Program-made: the position numbers and the translations under genes
Part shown: positions 15,916-25,442 of the stretch, one piece after another
Position numbering within the stretch: position 1 is the stretch's first letter
Layout of the letters: every line of letters begins with the position of its first letter
From: Corynebacterium lipophiloflavum DSM 44291
Lineage (GTDB): Bacteria; Actinomycetota; Actinomycetes; Mycobacteriales; Mycobacteriaceae
Length of the DNA stretch: 34,733 bases
Direction of reading: 5' to 3'
Assembly (NCBI RefSeq): GCF_000159635.1
Contig: NZ_GG667191.1
Span: 604,854 to 639,586 of the forward strand
Notes under the pieces: model-generated
Database searches by the model: none
Told to the model about the DNA's origin: nothing
Seen by the model: the letters and a program-made list of their open reading frames with translations, nothing else

Positions 15916-18900
15916 ATGGTGGTAGACAACTCTCCTTCCGCGCCGCCGCGGGCCTACCTGGTGCCGCGCCGCCGCCGCACCGAGCAGCGCTCGTGGGCCC
16001 ACGCCATCCCGACGAGCGGTATCTGGAAGGTCACTGGCGAGGCGGGCTCGGGAGTCAGCAGCTTTCTCATCGATACCGTCGTGCAGGCCGTCGAGTCAGG
16101 CGCCGATCCCCGCGGGATCCTCGTGATCAGTTCATCCAAGGAATCCGGCGCACGCCTGCGCGTCGAGTTATCCGACCGGCTGGCGGCCTCCGGGTTCGTC
16201 ATCGATGAGCCGATGGTGCGCTCGGTGCACTCCCTTGCGTTCGCTTTACTGCGCCAACGCGCCGGCGGCGACATCCGGTTGATTTCCGGTGCCGAGCAGG
16301 ACGCCGCAATCCGCCAGCTCCTCCAAGGCCACGCCGAGGACGGCCGCGGGACGTGGCCGGAGCAGCTGCGCCCCGCGCTACCCATGGTGGGCTTTGCCCG
16401 CCAACTGCGCGACTTCCTCCTGCGCGCCGTCGAGCGCCAGCTCACCCCCGACGCCCTGCGCAACTTGGGAAAGGTGCACAACCGCCCGATCTGGTCCGCA
16501 GCCGGCGATTTCCTGGATGAATACCAGCAGGTCATGGCGCTTAACCCGGCCCGCTTCGTCAGCGCCTCCGAGCTCGTCTCGTCGGTGCTGCGCGGTGAAA
16601 TCGAACAGCGCTGGCATACCGTCGTTGTCGATGATGCCCAGCACCTCGCACCCGCGGCGGGTGAGCTGGTGCGCCGACTTGTCGAGCGCGCCTCGCTCGG
16701 GGTCGTCGGTGGTGACCTCGGCCAAAGCGTGTTCCGCTTCCGCGGGGCGTCGCCACGATTTTTCGCCAACCTCGCAGGGTTGCCGCACGAGGTCATCGAC
16801 CTCGGTGAATCGCGGCGCGCACCCATTGCCCAGGCTGCGGTGTGCGACAGCGCGGCGGCCCAGAACTCCCTTGTCGCCGACACCGTGCGCCGTGCGCACC
16901 TCGAAGGCGGCGTCGCCTACCGCGAGATGGCCGTGATCGTGCGCTCGGCCAGCTCAATCGAGTCCGTGCGCCGGGCGCTACTGCACGCCGGCGTTCCGGT
17001 CATGGTGAACCCCACCGATGTGGTCTTGAGCGAGCAACGCATCGTCGCCGCCCTCATCCTTGGGTTGCGCGCGCTCGAGGGGGAGTTGAGCTCCGCCGAG
17101 TGGCGCGAGCTGCTGCTCGGCCCAGTGGGCGGCACCGACCCGGTCACCCTGCGCCGACTGCTTCGCGGCTTGCGCCGCTGGGAACCAGGCGAACGCGCCG
17201 AGGACACCCTGCGCCACCTGTTGCGCTCGACACAGCCCCTGCCCGATTTCGGTGTCGTGCTCACCGAGCGCGAGCTCTCCATCCTCAACCACGTGCGGGA
17301 AGTACTCGACGCCGGACGCGCCGAGCTCGCCCACGGCAGCATCGAGGACGTTTTGTGGGCGGTGTGGAACGCGACGGGACTAGCTAACCACCTGCTCATC
17401 GCTGCGCTGCGCGGCGGGGCGACGGGCTCCCAAGCCGACCGCGACCTCGACTCCGTGATGGCGCTTTTCGACGCCGCCGGCGACTATGTCGAGCGTCGCG
17501 TCGGCGGCTCAGACGTCGCCGGCTTCGTCGCGCACATCTCGGAACAGGTGCTGCCCACCGGCGTGCGCGACAGGCGCACCGCGACGCCGGACGCGGTAGC
17601 CGTGCTCACCGCGCACGGCGCGGTGAGGTGCGAATTCCACACCGTCATCGTCGCGGGCGTCCAGGAGATGCAGTGGCCCTCGTTGGCGGAAACCGGCACC
17701 ATGTTCGGCCAGGAAGAGCTCGTCGACCTGGTCGACAACGACGTCGACCCCGCGGTACCCGTGAGCCGAAAAGCGGAGCGGCTGGCGGAGGAGAAACGCC
17801 TGTTTGACGTGGCCGTGAGCAGGGCCACCCACCGCGTGCTCGTCACGGCCGTCGACGAGCCTGACGGCGAGGAAGTCATCCAGCCGTCGCGATTCGTCGA
17901 GGATTTCTGCACCACCCACGACATCGCCCCCGCCTGCGTGACTACCGCGTCCACGTCTGCTTCACCGGCCGCTGGGGCGGAGGAGGTCACCGCCGTTCGC
18001 GTGCTCGCGCGCGACGACGTGATCGCGGAGCTGCGCCGCGCGCTCAACGATTCCGGCATCGGCGAGGCGGGGCGTCGACAAGCCGCGCGCCAGCTCGCGC
18101 GCCTCGCCGACGCAGGCGTGCCCGGCGCAGACCCCGAAGAGTGGTGGACAACGACCGAGGCCGCATCGCACGAGGCGCTCGCCGTTCCGGAAAGGCTCTC
18201 GCCCTCGCGCATCGAAAGCCTGCTTGCCTGCCCCATGCGCGAGGTGCTCCAACGCATGGTCGGGCTCGATTCCTCGCTGCACATGGTGTGGGGTTCGATG
18301 GCACACGCCTACTTCGAGGCCGTCGGCCGCGGGGTGGACGAAACCTTCGCGCGCAACGCAGTGCTCGAAGCGCGCCGTAGCGTCGATGACGCGCCACAGT
18401 GGAAGGTCGAGCGCGAGATCGCCGAGTTCGAAGCGATGCTCCAACGCGCCCACCGCTGGCTGCAGACGTCCCGCTCGGCGTTCGAGCAGGTCGCTGTCGA
18501 GGCGGACATCGACGTGGAGATCTCACCGGGTTTGCGCGTTGTCGGCCGCGCGGACCGCATTGAGCGCGATGGCAGCGGCGCGCTGCATATCGTCGACCTG
18601 AAAACTGGTTCCGGTGTGCCCAGCAAGGACGATGCCGAGGCCAACCCCCAGCTCGAGGCCTACCAGCTAGCGCTGTCCCGCGGTGCGATCGACGGCGAAA
18701 CGGTGCGTAGCGCCGCGCCGGGCGAGACCCCCAACACGGTCGGAGGTGCGGTGCTCGTCTATCCCAAGGTGGACAGGGATGCGGCGGCGACGAGGGAGCA
18801 GACGGCAAAAAGCGAGGAGCGTCTCGCGCAGTTCGCCGAGCTCATCGCCCCGCTGCCGCAACGTGTGACCGGCCCGCGGCTGCTCGCCTCCACTGGCGCC

Positions 18901-18972
18901 CACTGCGACAGGTGCGCGGTGCGAGCGCTGTGCCCCGTACAACCCGAAGGACAGGTGGTTCCCCGTGGCTGA
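15916..18972 (+). CDS. adnA: AdnA subunit of the AdnAB helicase-nuclease
   Basis: This 1018-residue protein has an N-terminal UvrD-like motor and a C-terminal RecB-type nuclease. AdnAB resects double-strand breaks in actinobacteria. The motor's Walker A position reads GEAGSGVSS (41-49) with Val47 in place of the essential Lys, and motif II is DDAQ (239-242), so the ATPase looks vestigial. The nuclease keeps Asp880 (GRADRIE), and Asp894 and Lys896 in DLKTG. Cys772, Cys997, Cys1000 and Cys1006 have the AddB-type 4Fe-4S spacing. The ATG at 15916 was preferred over upstream in-frame codons that lie within the preceding gene. It overlaps adnB by eight nt. Confidence 0.92.
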   Translation: MVVDNSPSAPPRAYLVPRRRRTEQRSWAHAIPTSGIWKVTGEAGSGVSSFLIDTVVQAVESGADPRGILVISSSKESGARLRVELSDRLAASGFVIDEPMVRSVHSLAFALLRQRAGGDIRLISGAEQDAAIRQLLQGHAEDGRGTWPEQLRPALPMVGFARQLRDFLLRAVERQLTPDALRNLGKVHNRPIWSAAGDFLDEYQQVMALNPARFVSASELVSSVLRGEIEQRWHTVVVDDAQHLAPAAGELVRRLVERASLGVVGGDLGQSVFRFRGASPRFFANLAGLPHEVIDLGESRRAPIAQAAVCDSAAAQNSLVADTVRRAHLEGGVAYREMAVIVRSASSIESVRRALLHAGVPVMVNPTDVVLSEQRIVAALILGLRALEGELSSAEWRELLLGPVGGTDPVTLRRLLRGLRRWEPGERAEDTLRHLLRSTQPLPDFGVVLTERELSILNHVREVLDAGRAELAHGSIEDVLWAVWNATGLANHLLIAALRGGATGSQADRDLDSVMALFDAAGDYVERRVGGSDVAGFVAHISEQVLPTGVRDRRTATPDAVAVLTAHGAVRCEFHTVIVAGVQEMQWPSLAETGTMFGQEELVDLVDNDVDPAVPVSRKAERLAEEKRLFDVAVSRATHRVLVTAVDEPDGEEVIQPSRFVEDFCTTHDIAPACVTTASTSASPAAGAEEVTAVRVLARDDVIAELRRALNDSGIGEAGRRQAARQLARLADAGVPGADPEEWWTTTEAASHEALAVPERLSPSRIESLLACPMREVLQRMVGLDSSLHMVWGSMAHAYFEAVGRGVDETFARNAVLEARRSVDDAPQWKVEREIAEFEAMLQRAHRWLQTSRSAFEQVAVEADIDVEISPGLRVVGRADRIERDGSGALHIVDLKTGSGVPSKDDAEANPQLEAYQLALSRGAIDGETVRSAAPGETPNTVGGAVLVYPKVDRDAAATREQTAKSEERLAQFAELIAPLPQRVTGPRLLASTGAHCDRCAVRALCPVQPEGQVVPRG

Positions 18973-21900
18973 AGCCTCTTACACGCCGATGAGCCCGGCG
19001 GTGCTCTCGAAGTACCTCGGTCAGGCTTACCCGCCGACTGAGCAGCAGGCGGACATCATCGGGGCCGACCCCGGGCCGTTGCTCGTCGTCGCGGGTGCGG
19101 GCGCCGGCAAGACGGAGACGATGGCGGCGCGAGTCGTCTGGCTCGTCGCCAACGGCTACGCGCGCCCCGAAGAGGTACTCGGGCTGACCTTCACCCGCAA
19201 AGCAGCGCAGGAATTGGGCAAACGCATCCGGGACCGGCTAAGTGTCCTCGCCGCCAACGACGCCCTGCTGCGCCGCCTCGACCCGAGCGGTGAGCTCGCA
19301 GACACGCTGCGGGTCATCGCGCCGACCGTCGCAACCTACGACTCCTACGCCGGCGACCTGGTGCGCGAATACGGGCTGTTGGTTCCCGTCGAACCGAACG
19401 CGCGCCTGATCACGGATGCGGAGCTGCACGCGATCGCCCACGAAGTCGTCCTCGGATACCGGGGCAGCCTGGTGGCAGAAGGCGGAAAGAACCCGAGCGT
19501 GTCCACGGTCGTCGCAAACGTCCTCGACCTCAACACCGCGATGGGCAACTCTCTGATGCAACCGGAGTACGTCGCCGGGGAAGTGCATGACTTTCTCGCC
19601 GAAACCGAATCCCTGCCCGGCAGGGGCGATCCCGCGACCTTTACCAAGGAAATGGCCGGCTGGCGTGACACCCAGCAACTGCGCCGCGCCTACCTGCCGC
19701 TCGTCGAGGAGCTCAACGCTCAGCTGCGCGAGCGCGGGTTAGTCACTTTCAACGAACAAATGTCCGTGGCCGCGCGGCTCGCTCACGACCACGAGTTCGT
19801 CGGCGCGTCGCAGCGCCAACGCTACCGGGTGGTCATGCTCGACGAGTATCAGGACACCTCACACGCCCAACGTGTGCTCTTGCGCAGCTTGTTCGGGCAG
19901 GGGCGCAACGCGGACCAACCCCGGCGCCACCCGCTGACCGTCACCGCCGTTGGGGACCCGATGCAGGCGATTTACGGTTGGCGTGGTGCCACCGCAGCCA
20001 ACCTCGCCGCTTTCGTCGAGGACTTCCCGGAGCCAACAGGCGCCCCGGCGCCCACGAAACAGCTGACCACGTCGTGGCGCAACCCGGCTGAAGTGCTTGC
20101 CCTGGCCAACCGTGTCTCCGACTCCCTGCTGGGCACCGGAAGTGATCGCGTCGTCGCCGCGCTCGACCCGCGCCCGGGCGCGGGTGCCGGTGAGGTCGAA
20201 CTGGGATTTTTCGAGCACGAGGACGAGGAGATCGACTTCGTCGCGGATAACCTCGCCGCACAGTACGATGCCGCCCGCGCCGCGGGTGAGCCGTTCAGCG
20301 CGGCCGTGCTGGTCCGCAAGAACAAGACATCGCCCGAGGTGGCGGAGGCGCTCGAGGAGCGCGGCGTGCCCTTCGAAATCGTCGGGCTCGCCGGCCTTCT
20401 CGACGTCCCCGAGGTCGCCGACACCATCGCCATCGCGTCGATGCTGGTGCGCCCCGGGGATTCCGCGGCCGCGCTTCGCATCCTGGCCGGCCCCGCCGTC
20501 GGACTGGGGCTGGCGGACCTTGATGCACTGTCGCGACGCGCCGCCAACTTGCGGGGCGCGGCGCCTGCCGCGCCGAAGCCGGATGAGGCCGCCGACCCGA
20601 CCACTCACTTCGAGGCGCAGCTCGAAGAGTCGGTCGCCGAAGCCCAGCGCATCACCGCCGGTGCCGACACCCCGGCGGGGTTGACCGACGCGGTTGCGGA
20701 TCTCGGAGAAACCGAGCGCTACACGCCCGACGGCCTACGCCGCATCAAGGCAGTGGCGTCCAAGCTGCGTTGGTTGCGCACCCACGCGCTGGGCAAGCGC
20801 CTGCCCGATGTCTTCGCCGATATCATCTCCGTTTTCGGGATCCGCACGGAAGTGCTGGCACGGCCGTCGTCGACAGGCACCGTGCACCTCGACCGCCTTC
20901 TGGAGGAGGTCTCTTCCTACCCCGGAACAAGCCTGACGGCGCTTTTGGACTACTTCGAGCTCACGCGCGAGCACGAGGGCGGGCTGGCCCCGGGCAACGT
21001 GCCGGTGCGCACCGACCGCGTGCAAATCCTCACCGCCCACAAGGCGAAGGGCCTGGAGTGGGACACGGTTGCGGTGATCCGGGCCGATGCGGAGACGTAC
21101 AAAGCCCGCACTGCGACCTTCCTCACACAACCCCAGCTCGTGCCCGACGAGGATTTCGACGCCTTTGCTGACGCCGAAAACCGCACGGAATTCGCCAAAG
21201 CCGCCAAGGCTTACGTCGCGGCCGTGCGCACCAAGCTGGCGGAAGAGTCCGCGCGGCTGTTCTATGTGGCGGTGACCCGTTCGGCACGCAAGCTCATCGT
21301 CACCGGTTCCGCAGTGAAACCGGGCCGTAAAAAAGTTGCCGAGCCCTACGAGCATTTCGCCGCGATCCGGGATCTCGTGCCCGAAACCAGCGTCGTGCAC
21401 TGGTACGACGGCAGCTCCGCGGACGTGGATGAGCAGGAAGACGATCACGACAACGCGGTACCGCAGCGCACCGGGCTGTGGCCCCACCTTCAGGTCGAGC
21501 CGGGTGATGCCGAGACCGCCGAGCTGGTCGCGCGGGCCCGTGAGAGCCTTCCCGAGTACATTGACGGTGAGCTCTACGGGCTGTGGGAGCGCGATACGAG
21601 CGCGTTGATCGAGGAACACCTCGCTGCCGCCAGCGGGGAAGTACCTGTCATGATGCCGGGTGAGCTCACCGCCTCTGACGTGGTGGCGCTCAGCGCTGAC
21701 TCGGAACAGTTCGCTCGCCGTGCCCGCCGGCCTGTTCCGTTTAAGCCGAACACCTACGCCAAGCGGGGAACCGCGTTCCACGAGTGGCTGGAGGAGTTTT
21801 ACGGCGCTCGGCCGCTGCTGACCGAAGACGAGCTTCCCGGCGTTGATGAGCCAGAGGTGGAGACGCGCACCCTTGAAAAGCTGAAGAACAATTTCGAGCG

Positions 21901-22279
21901 CAGCCACTGGGCGCGACGCACCCCCGCGTTCGTGGAGCACCCCTTCGAGCTCGCACTGGGGGAGTCGGTGGTCCGCGGTCGCATGGATGCGGTGTTCATG
22001 GATGACAACGGGTGGACGGTCGTCGACTGGAAGACGGGTACCAAGCCGGCCCCGGCACAGATGAAAAGCGCGATGCTGCAGCTGGCGGTCTACCGCGAGG
22101 CGTGGCGTCGGATAGCGGGTGACGGCCTAGATGTGCGCGCCGTGTTCTTCTACGTGCGCACGGGAGAGGATTTCGTGCCCTCCGACCTGCCGGGTTCTGA
22201 TGAGTTGGAACAGTTGCTTCGGCAATCTTCGGCGGAGGGGATAGAGTTCCTTGAAGATTCAGCCGAGGAAAAGGAGTAA
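18965..22279 (+). CDS. adnB: AdnB subunit of the AdnAB helicase-nuclease
   Basis: This 1104-residue protein is the active motor partner of AdnA. The UvrD-like core has an intact Walker A GAGAGKT (44-50), motif II DEYQDT (293-298), GDPMQAIYGWRGA (motif III) and later helicase motifs including the HKAKGLEW segment. The C-terminal RecB-type nuclease has Asp1008 (GRMDAVF) and Asp1021/Lys1023 (DWKTG). Intact motor residues, in contrast to AdnA, agree with AdnB driving translocation, which is known for the mycobacterial complex. GTG 18965 overlaps the end of adnA, so the subunits are co-translated. Confidence 0.94.
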   Translation: MAEASYTPMSPAVLSKYLGQAYPPTEQQADIIGADPGPLLVVAGAGAGKTETMAARVVWLVANGYARPEEVLGLTFTRKAAQELGKRIRDRLSVLAANDALLRRLDPSGELADTLRVIAPTVATYDSYAGDLVREYGLLVPVEPNARLITDAELHAIAHEVVLGYRGSLVAEGGKNPSVSTVVANVLDLNTAMGNSLMQPEYVAGEVHDFLAETESLPGRGDPATFTKEMAGWRDTQQLRRAYLPLVEELNAQLRERGLVTFNEQMSVAARLAHDHEFVGASQRQRYRVVMLDEYQDTSHAQRVLLRSLFGQGRNADQPRRHPLTVTAVGDPMQAIYGWRGATAANLAAFVEDFPEPTGAPAPTKQLTTSWRNPAEVLALANRVSDSLLGTGSDRVVAALDPRPGAGAGEVELGFFEHEDEEIDFVADNLAAQYDAARAAGEPFSAAVLVRKNKTSPEVAEALEERGVPFEIVGLAGLLDVPEVADTIAIASMLVRPGDSAAALRILAGPAVGLGLADLDALSRRAANLRGAAPAAPKPDEAADPTTHFEAQLEESVAEAQRITAGADTPAGLTDAVADLGETERYTPDGLRRIKAVASKLRWLRTHALGKRLPDVFADIISVFGIRTEVLARPSSTGTVHLDRLLEEVSSYPGTSLTALLDYFELTREHEGGLAPGNVPVRTDRVQILTAHKAKGLEWDTVAVIRADAETYKARTATFLTQPQLVPDEDFDAFADAENRTEFAKAAKAYVAAVRTKLAEESARLFYVAVTRSARKLIVTGSAVKPGRKKVAEPYEHFAAIRDLVPETSVVHWYDGSSADVDEQEDDHDNAVPQRTGLWPHLQVEPGDAETAELVARARESLPEYIDGELYGLWERDTSALIEEHLAAASGEVPVMMPGELTASDVVALSADSEQFARRARRPVPFKPNTYAKRGTAFHEWLEEFYGARPLLTEDELPGVDEPEVETRTLEKLKNNFERSHWARRTPAFVEHPFELALGESVVRGRMDAVFMDDNGWTVVDWKTGTKPAPAQMKSAMLQLAVYREAWRRIAGDGLDVRAVFFYVRTGEDFVPSDLPGSDELEQLLRQSSAEGIEFLEDSAEEKE

Positions 22280-22287
22280 AAGCAGCT

Positions 22288-23400
22288 GTGAGACTCCGCA
22301 GGAATCCCATGGGGGTGACGTGGCGTAGCTGGTTTCAGGCCGACGACGACGTCAGTAATGCGCACGTGCACACGTTGTTGGATGTCGTCACCATCCCGGC
22401 TGCGGAGCACGCGACTCCCTGGGCGATCATCCTGCGCCGCTTCCTGTACGCCTCGATCCTGATGGTGGTCGTCTCCGTCATAGTCTACGTCGACCGCGAC
22501 GGCTATTCCGAGCCGCTGACCTTTATCGACGCCCTTTATTACGCGGCGGTGTCGCTGTCGACTACGGGCTACGGCGACATCACTCCGGTGACCCAGGGCG
22601 CGCGTCTGATGAACATTTTCGTGATCACGCCGATACGCATTGCGTTCCTGTTGCTGCTCGTCGGCACCACCCTGTCGGTCCTTACCGAAGATTCCCGCAA
22701 AACCCTTCAGATCCAGCAGTGGAGGAAAACTGTGCGCAACCACACCATCGTTCTCGGTTACGGCACCAAGGGCCGCTCCGCCATCGACGCTTTGCTCGCC
22801 GACGGCGCCTCGCCGTCCAACATCGTCGTCGTCGACCAAGACGCGGCGGTGCTCACGCGCGCCGAAAAGCGCGGCCTGGTCACCGTGCACGGCAACGCCA
22901 CGAAGTCGGACGTGCTCAAAGTAGCCGGTGTGACGCGGGCGCGTTCTGTGGTGGTGGCCCCATCCAGCGACGACACCGCCGTGCTGATCACCCTGTCAGT
23001 GCGCGAACTCGCCCCGAGCGCGATGATCGTGGCGTCGGTGCGCGAGAGCGAAAACCAGCACCTGCTCATGCAGTCGGGCGCGGACTCGGTCGTGGTGTCC
23101 TCGGAAACCGCCGGCCGGCTGCTCGGGATCGCGACGGTCACCCCACCCGTGGTCGAGATGGTGGAGGACCTGCTCAGCCCGGACGAGGGGTTCGCGGTCG
23201 CGGAGCGCCCAATCGGCGACGACGAGGTCGGGGCAAACCCGCGCCACCTCGCCGATATCGTGCTCGGCGTGGTGCGCTCCGGTGAGCTCTACCGCATTGA
23301 TTCGCCGGAGGCGGAGACCGTCGAGCCGGGAGATCGCCTCCTCTACGTGCGCCACACCCGGGAGCTGCCGGGCAAGGCTGAGGGCGTCAATGGCAATTGA
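22288..23400 (+). CDS. TrkA-type potassium channel (Kch/CglK-like)
   Basis: This 370-residue two-helix channel has TM1 at about residues 47-67, the selectivity filter TTGYGD at 92-97 and TM2 at about 108-130. A cytoplasmic RCK domain follows: the nucleotide-binding GYGTKG lies at 157-162, then a TrkA-C region. It should pass K+ and set membrane potential or pH balance. The GTG at 22288 has AAGGAG 11 nt upstream; ATG 22309 is an alternative. An internal ribosome-binding site and GTG at 22732 could also yield the RCK domain alone. The end overlaps uvrD2 by 11 nt, so a channel gene is embedded in a repair operon. Confidence 0.92.
   Translation: MRLRRNPMGVTWRSWFQADDDVSNAHVHTLLDVVTIPAAEHATPWAIILRRFLYASILMVVVSVIVYVDRDGYSEPLTFIDALYYAAVSLSTTGYGDITPVTQGARLMNIFVITPIRIAFLLLLVGTTLSVLTEDSRKTLQIQQWRKTVRNHTIVLGYGTKGRSAIDALLADGASPSNIVVVDQDAAVLTRAEKRGLVTVHGNATKSDVLKVAGVTRARSVVVAPSSDDTAVLITLSVRELAPSAMIVASVRESENQHLLMQSGADSVVVSSETAGRLLGIATVTPPVVEMVEDLLSPDEGFAVAERPIGDDEVGANPRHLADIVLGVVRSGELYRIDSPEAETVEPGDRLLYVRHTRELPGKAEGVNGN
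22721..22734 (+). promoter_or_regulatory. internal ribosome-binding site and GTG start for a free RCK domain
   Basis: GGAGG at 22721-22725 is six nt before an in-frame GTG (22732-22734, codon 149). This is exactly where the RCK domain begins (VRNHTIVLGYG). The predicted product is 222 residues. It is better placed than the gene's own first ribosome-binding site. Confidence 0.5.
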
Positions 23401-25438
23401 TCTTTCCCTGTTAGATGACGACCAGCGCGTCGCCGCGACCGCCCCGCGCGGCCCAGTCTGCATCCTCGCGGGCGCAGGTACCGGCAAGACCCGCACGATC
23501 ACCTACCGGATCGCGCATCTGATCGACCAATCTGTCGTGTCGCCGCACAAGGTACTCGCTGTGACCTTCACCCAGCGAGCTGCCGGAGAGATGCGTGATC
23601 GCCTGCGTGTGCTTGGGATCGGCGGGGTGCAGGCTCGTACGTTCCACTCAGCGGCGCTGCGCCAATTGCGCTACTTCTGGCCGCAGATTGCCGGGGATTT
23701 GCCGTGGCGGCTGCTGGACAACAAGTTCCCCCTCGTCGGCCGTGCCGCCCGCGCCGCCGGCCTCGACTCGGGCAAGGACATGGTGCGCGACCTGCTGGGT
23801 GAAATCGAGTGGGCCAAGGCGTCGGTGATCGGTGCGGAGGACTACGCGGAAAAGGTCGCGGCCACCAAGCGCACCCTGCCAGCGGATCCGGCCAAAGTGG
23901 CGCAGGTTTACCGCCTCTACGAGGAGGCCAAGACCAGCCCCGAGGGAATGCTGCTCGATTTCGATGATCTGCTGCTGCACGTCGCGGGAGCCCTGGAAAA
24001 CGCCCCCGCGGTGGCGGAGGAGTTTCGCACCCAGTACCAGACGTTTGTGGTGGACGAGTACCAGGACGTCACGCCGCTGCAGCAGCGCGTGCTCGAGGGC
24101 TGGTTGGGGCAGCGCGACGATCTGACCGTGGTCGGGGATGCGAACCAGACGATTTACTCGTTCACCGGCGCGACGCCGGACTACCTGTTGAATTTCTCGC
24201 GCACCTACCGGCACGCCACGGTGGTCAAGCTGCAACGCGACTATCGCTCGACGCCGCAGGTCACCGACCTAGCCAACACTGTCATTTCGCGCGCGACGGG
24301 CCGCGCCGCGGGCACCCGACTCGAGCTCGAGGGCATGCGCCCGCCCGGCCCGGCGCCGACTTACGCCTCCTATGACGACGAGCCAACCGAGGCGCGCGAG
24401 GTGGCCAGGGCGATCCGCTCGCTTCTCGACGCCGGGGTGCCCGCGCGCGAAATCGCGGTCCTGTACCGCATCAACGCGCAGTCGGCGGCGTTTGAAGCGG
24501 CACTCGCCGACGCCGGAATTGTCTACCAGGTGCGCGGCGGCGAGGGTTTCTTCCACCGCGCCGAGATCCGGGAGGCGATCAACACGCTGGTTGCCGCGGC
24601 GCGGCGGGATGACCTACCGGACGACCCGGTGGCGATTGCGCGCGCGGCGTTTGCCCCGCTGGGTCTTTCGGCTCAAGAACCCGAGGGCGCTCAGGCGCGA
24701 GAGCGCTGGCAGACGCTGAACGCCCTGGTGGACCTCATTGAGGAGATCGTGAACACGCATGAGGCGTCGACGCTGACGGACGTGCTGCGCTCCCTGCGCC
24801 AGCGCGCCGAGGCGAAGCAGCCGCCGAGCGTTGACGGGGTCACGCTGGCGAGCCTGCACGCCGCGAAGGGTCTGGAGTGGGATGCGGTGTTTTTGGTGGG
24901 GTTGGTGGAAAACACCCTGCCCATCTCGCACGCGATCAAGGCCGGCGACGCCCAGGTAGAGGAGGAGCGCCGACTGTTTTACGTCGGCATCACTCGCGCG
25001 CGCGAGCACCTCAGCATGTCCTGGTCCTTGGCGCGGCAGGAAGGCGGGCGAAAATCGCGCAGCCGCACCCGTTTCCTCGACGGGATCGCGCCCGAGCTCG
25101 ACGTGGAAAAGTCACCCGACAGGCTCAGGCGATCGCGCGCGTGCCGGGTGTGCGGCAACCCGCTCGACACCCCGGCCGAGAAAGCGTTGGGCCGGCATGC
25201 GGACTGCGAACCGGAGTACAACGAGGATGCGTTTCTGGCGCTGAAAGCCTGGCGCCTCGACGTCGCGCGCGATGCGGGCCAACCGGCCTACATGGTGTTT
25301 TCCGATGCCACGCTGCTCGCTATTGCGGAGACTATGCCGTCAACCGAGGCGGAGCTTCTGGGTATTTCCGGTGTCGGCCCGGTCAAGGTTGAAAAGTTCG
25401 GGCACGGGGTGCTGGAGGCGCTGAGTCAGTTCAGCTAG
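23390..25438 (+). CDS. uvrD2: ATP-dependent DNA helicase UvrD2
   Basis: This 682-residue SF1 helicase has Walker A GAGTGKT (28-34), motif II DEYQD (222-226), GDANQTIYSFTGA and the later motifs of the UvrD/PcrA group (LHAAKGLEWDAV, VGITRARE). Beyond the motor are a zinc-type cluster with ligands Cys585, Cys588, His603 and Cys606 (the fourth site of the usual tetracysteine is His) and a C-terminal HRDC domain. This architecture is specific to UvrD2. ATG 23390 overlaps the channel stop by 11 nt; upstream in-frame codons lie in the channel gene. It faces a convergent gene four bp after its stop. Confidence 0.93.
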   Translation: MAIDLSLLDDDQRVAATAPRGPVCILAGAGTGKTRTITYRIAHLIDQSVVSPHKVLAVTFTQRAAGEMRDRLRVLGIGGVQARTFHSAALRQLRYFWPQIAGDLPWRLLDNKFPLVGRAARAAGLDSGKDMVRDLLGEIEWAKASVIGAEDYAEKVAATKRTLPADPAKVAQVYRLYEEAKTSPEGMLLDFDDLLLHVAGALENAPAVAEEFRTQYQTFVVDEYQDVTPLQQRVLEGWLGQRDDLTVVGDANQTIYSFTGATPDYLLNFSRTYRHATVVKLQRDYRSTPQVTDLANTVISRATGRAAGTRLELEGMRPPGPAPTYASYDDEPTEAREVARAIRSLLDAGVPAREIAVLYRINAQSAAFEAALADAGIVYQVRGGEGFFHRAEIREAINTLVAAARRDDLPDDPVAIARAAFAPLGLSAQEPEGAQARERWQTLNALVDLIEEIVNTHEASTLTDVLRSLRQRAEAKQPPSVDGVTLASLHAAKGLEWDAVFLVGLVENTLPISHAIKAGDAQVEEERRLFYVGITRAREHLSMSWSLARQEGGRKSRSRTRFLDGIAPELDVEKSPDRLRRSRACRVCGNPLDTPAEKALGRHADCEPEYNEDAFLALKAWRLDVARDAGQPAYMVFSDATLLAIAETMPSTEAELLGISGVGPVKVEKFGHGVLEALSQFS

Positions 25439-25442
25439 GCCC

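Noticed and set aside
20735..21940. 401-codon minus-strand frame inside adnB
   Set aside because: Shadow; the plus-strand AdnB has intact helicase and nuclease motifs.
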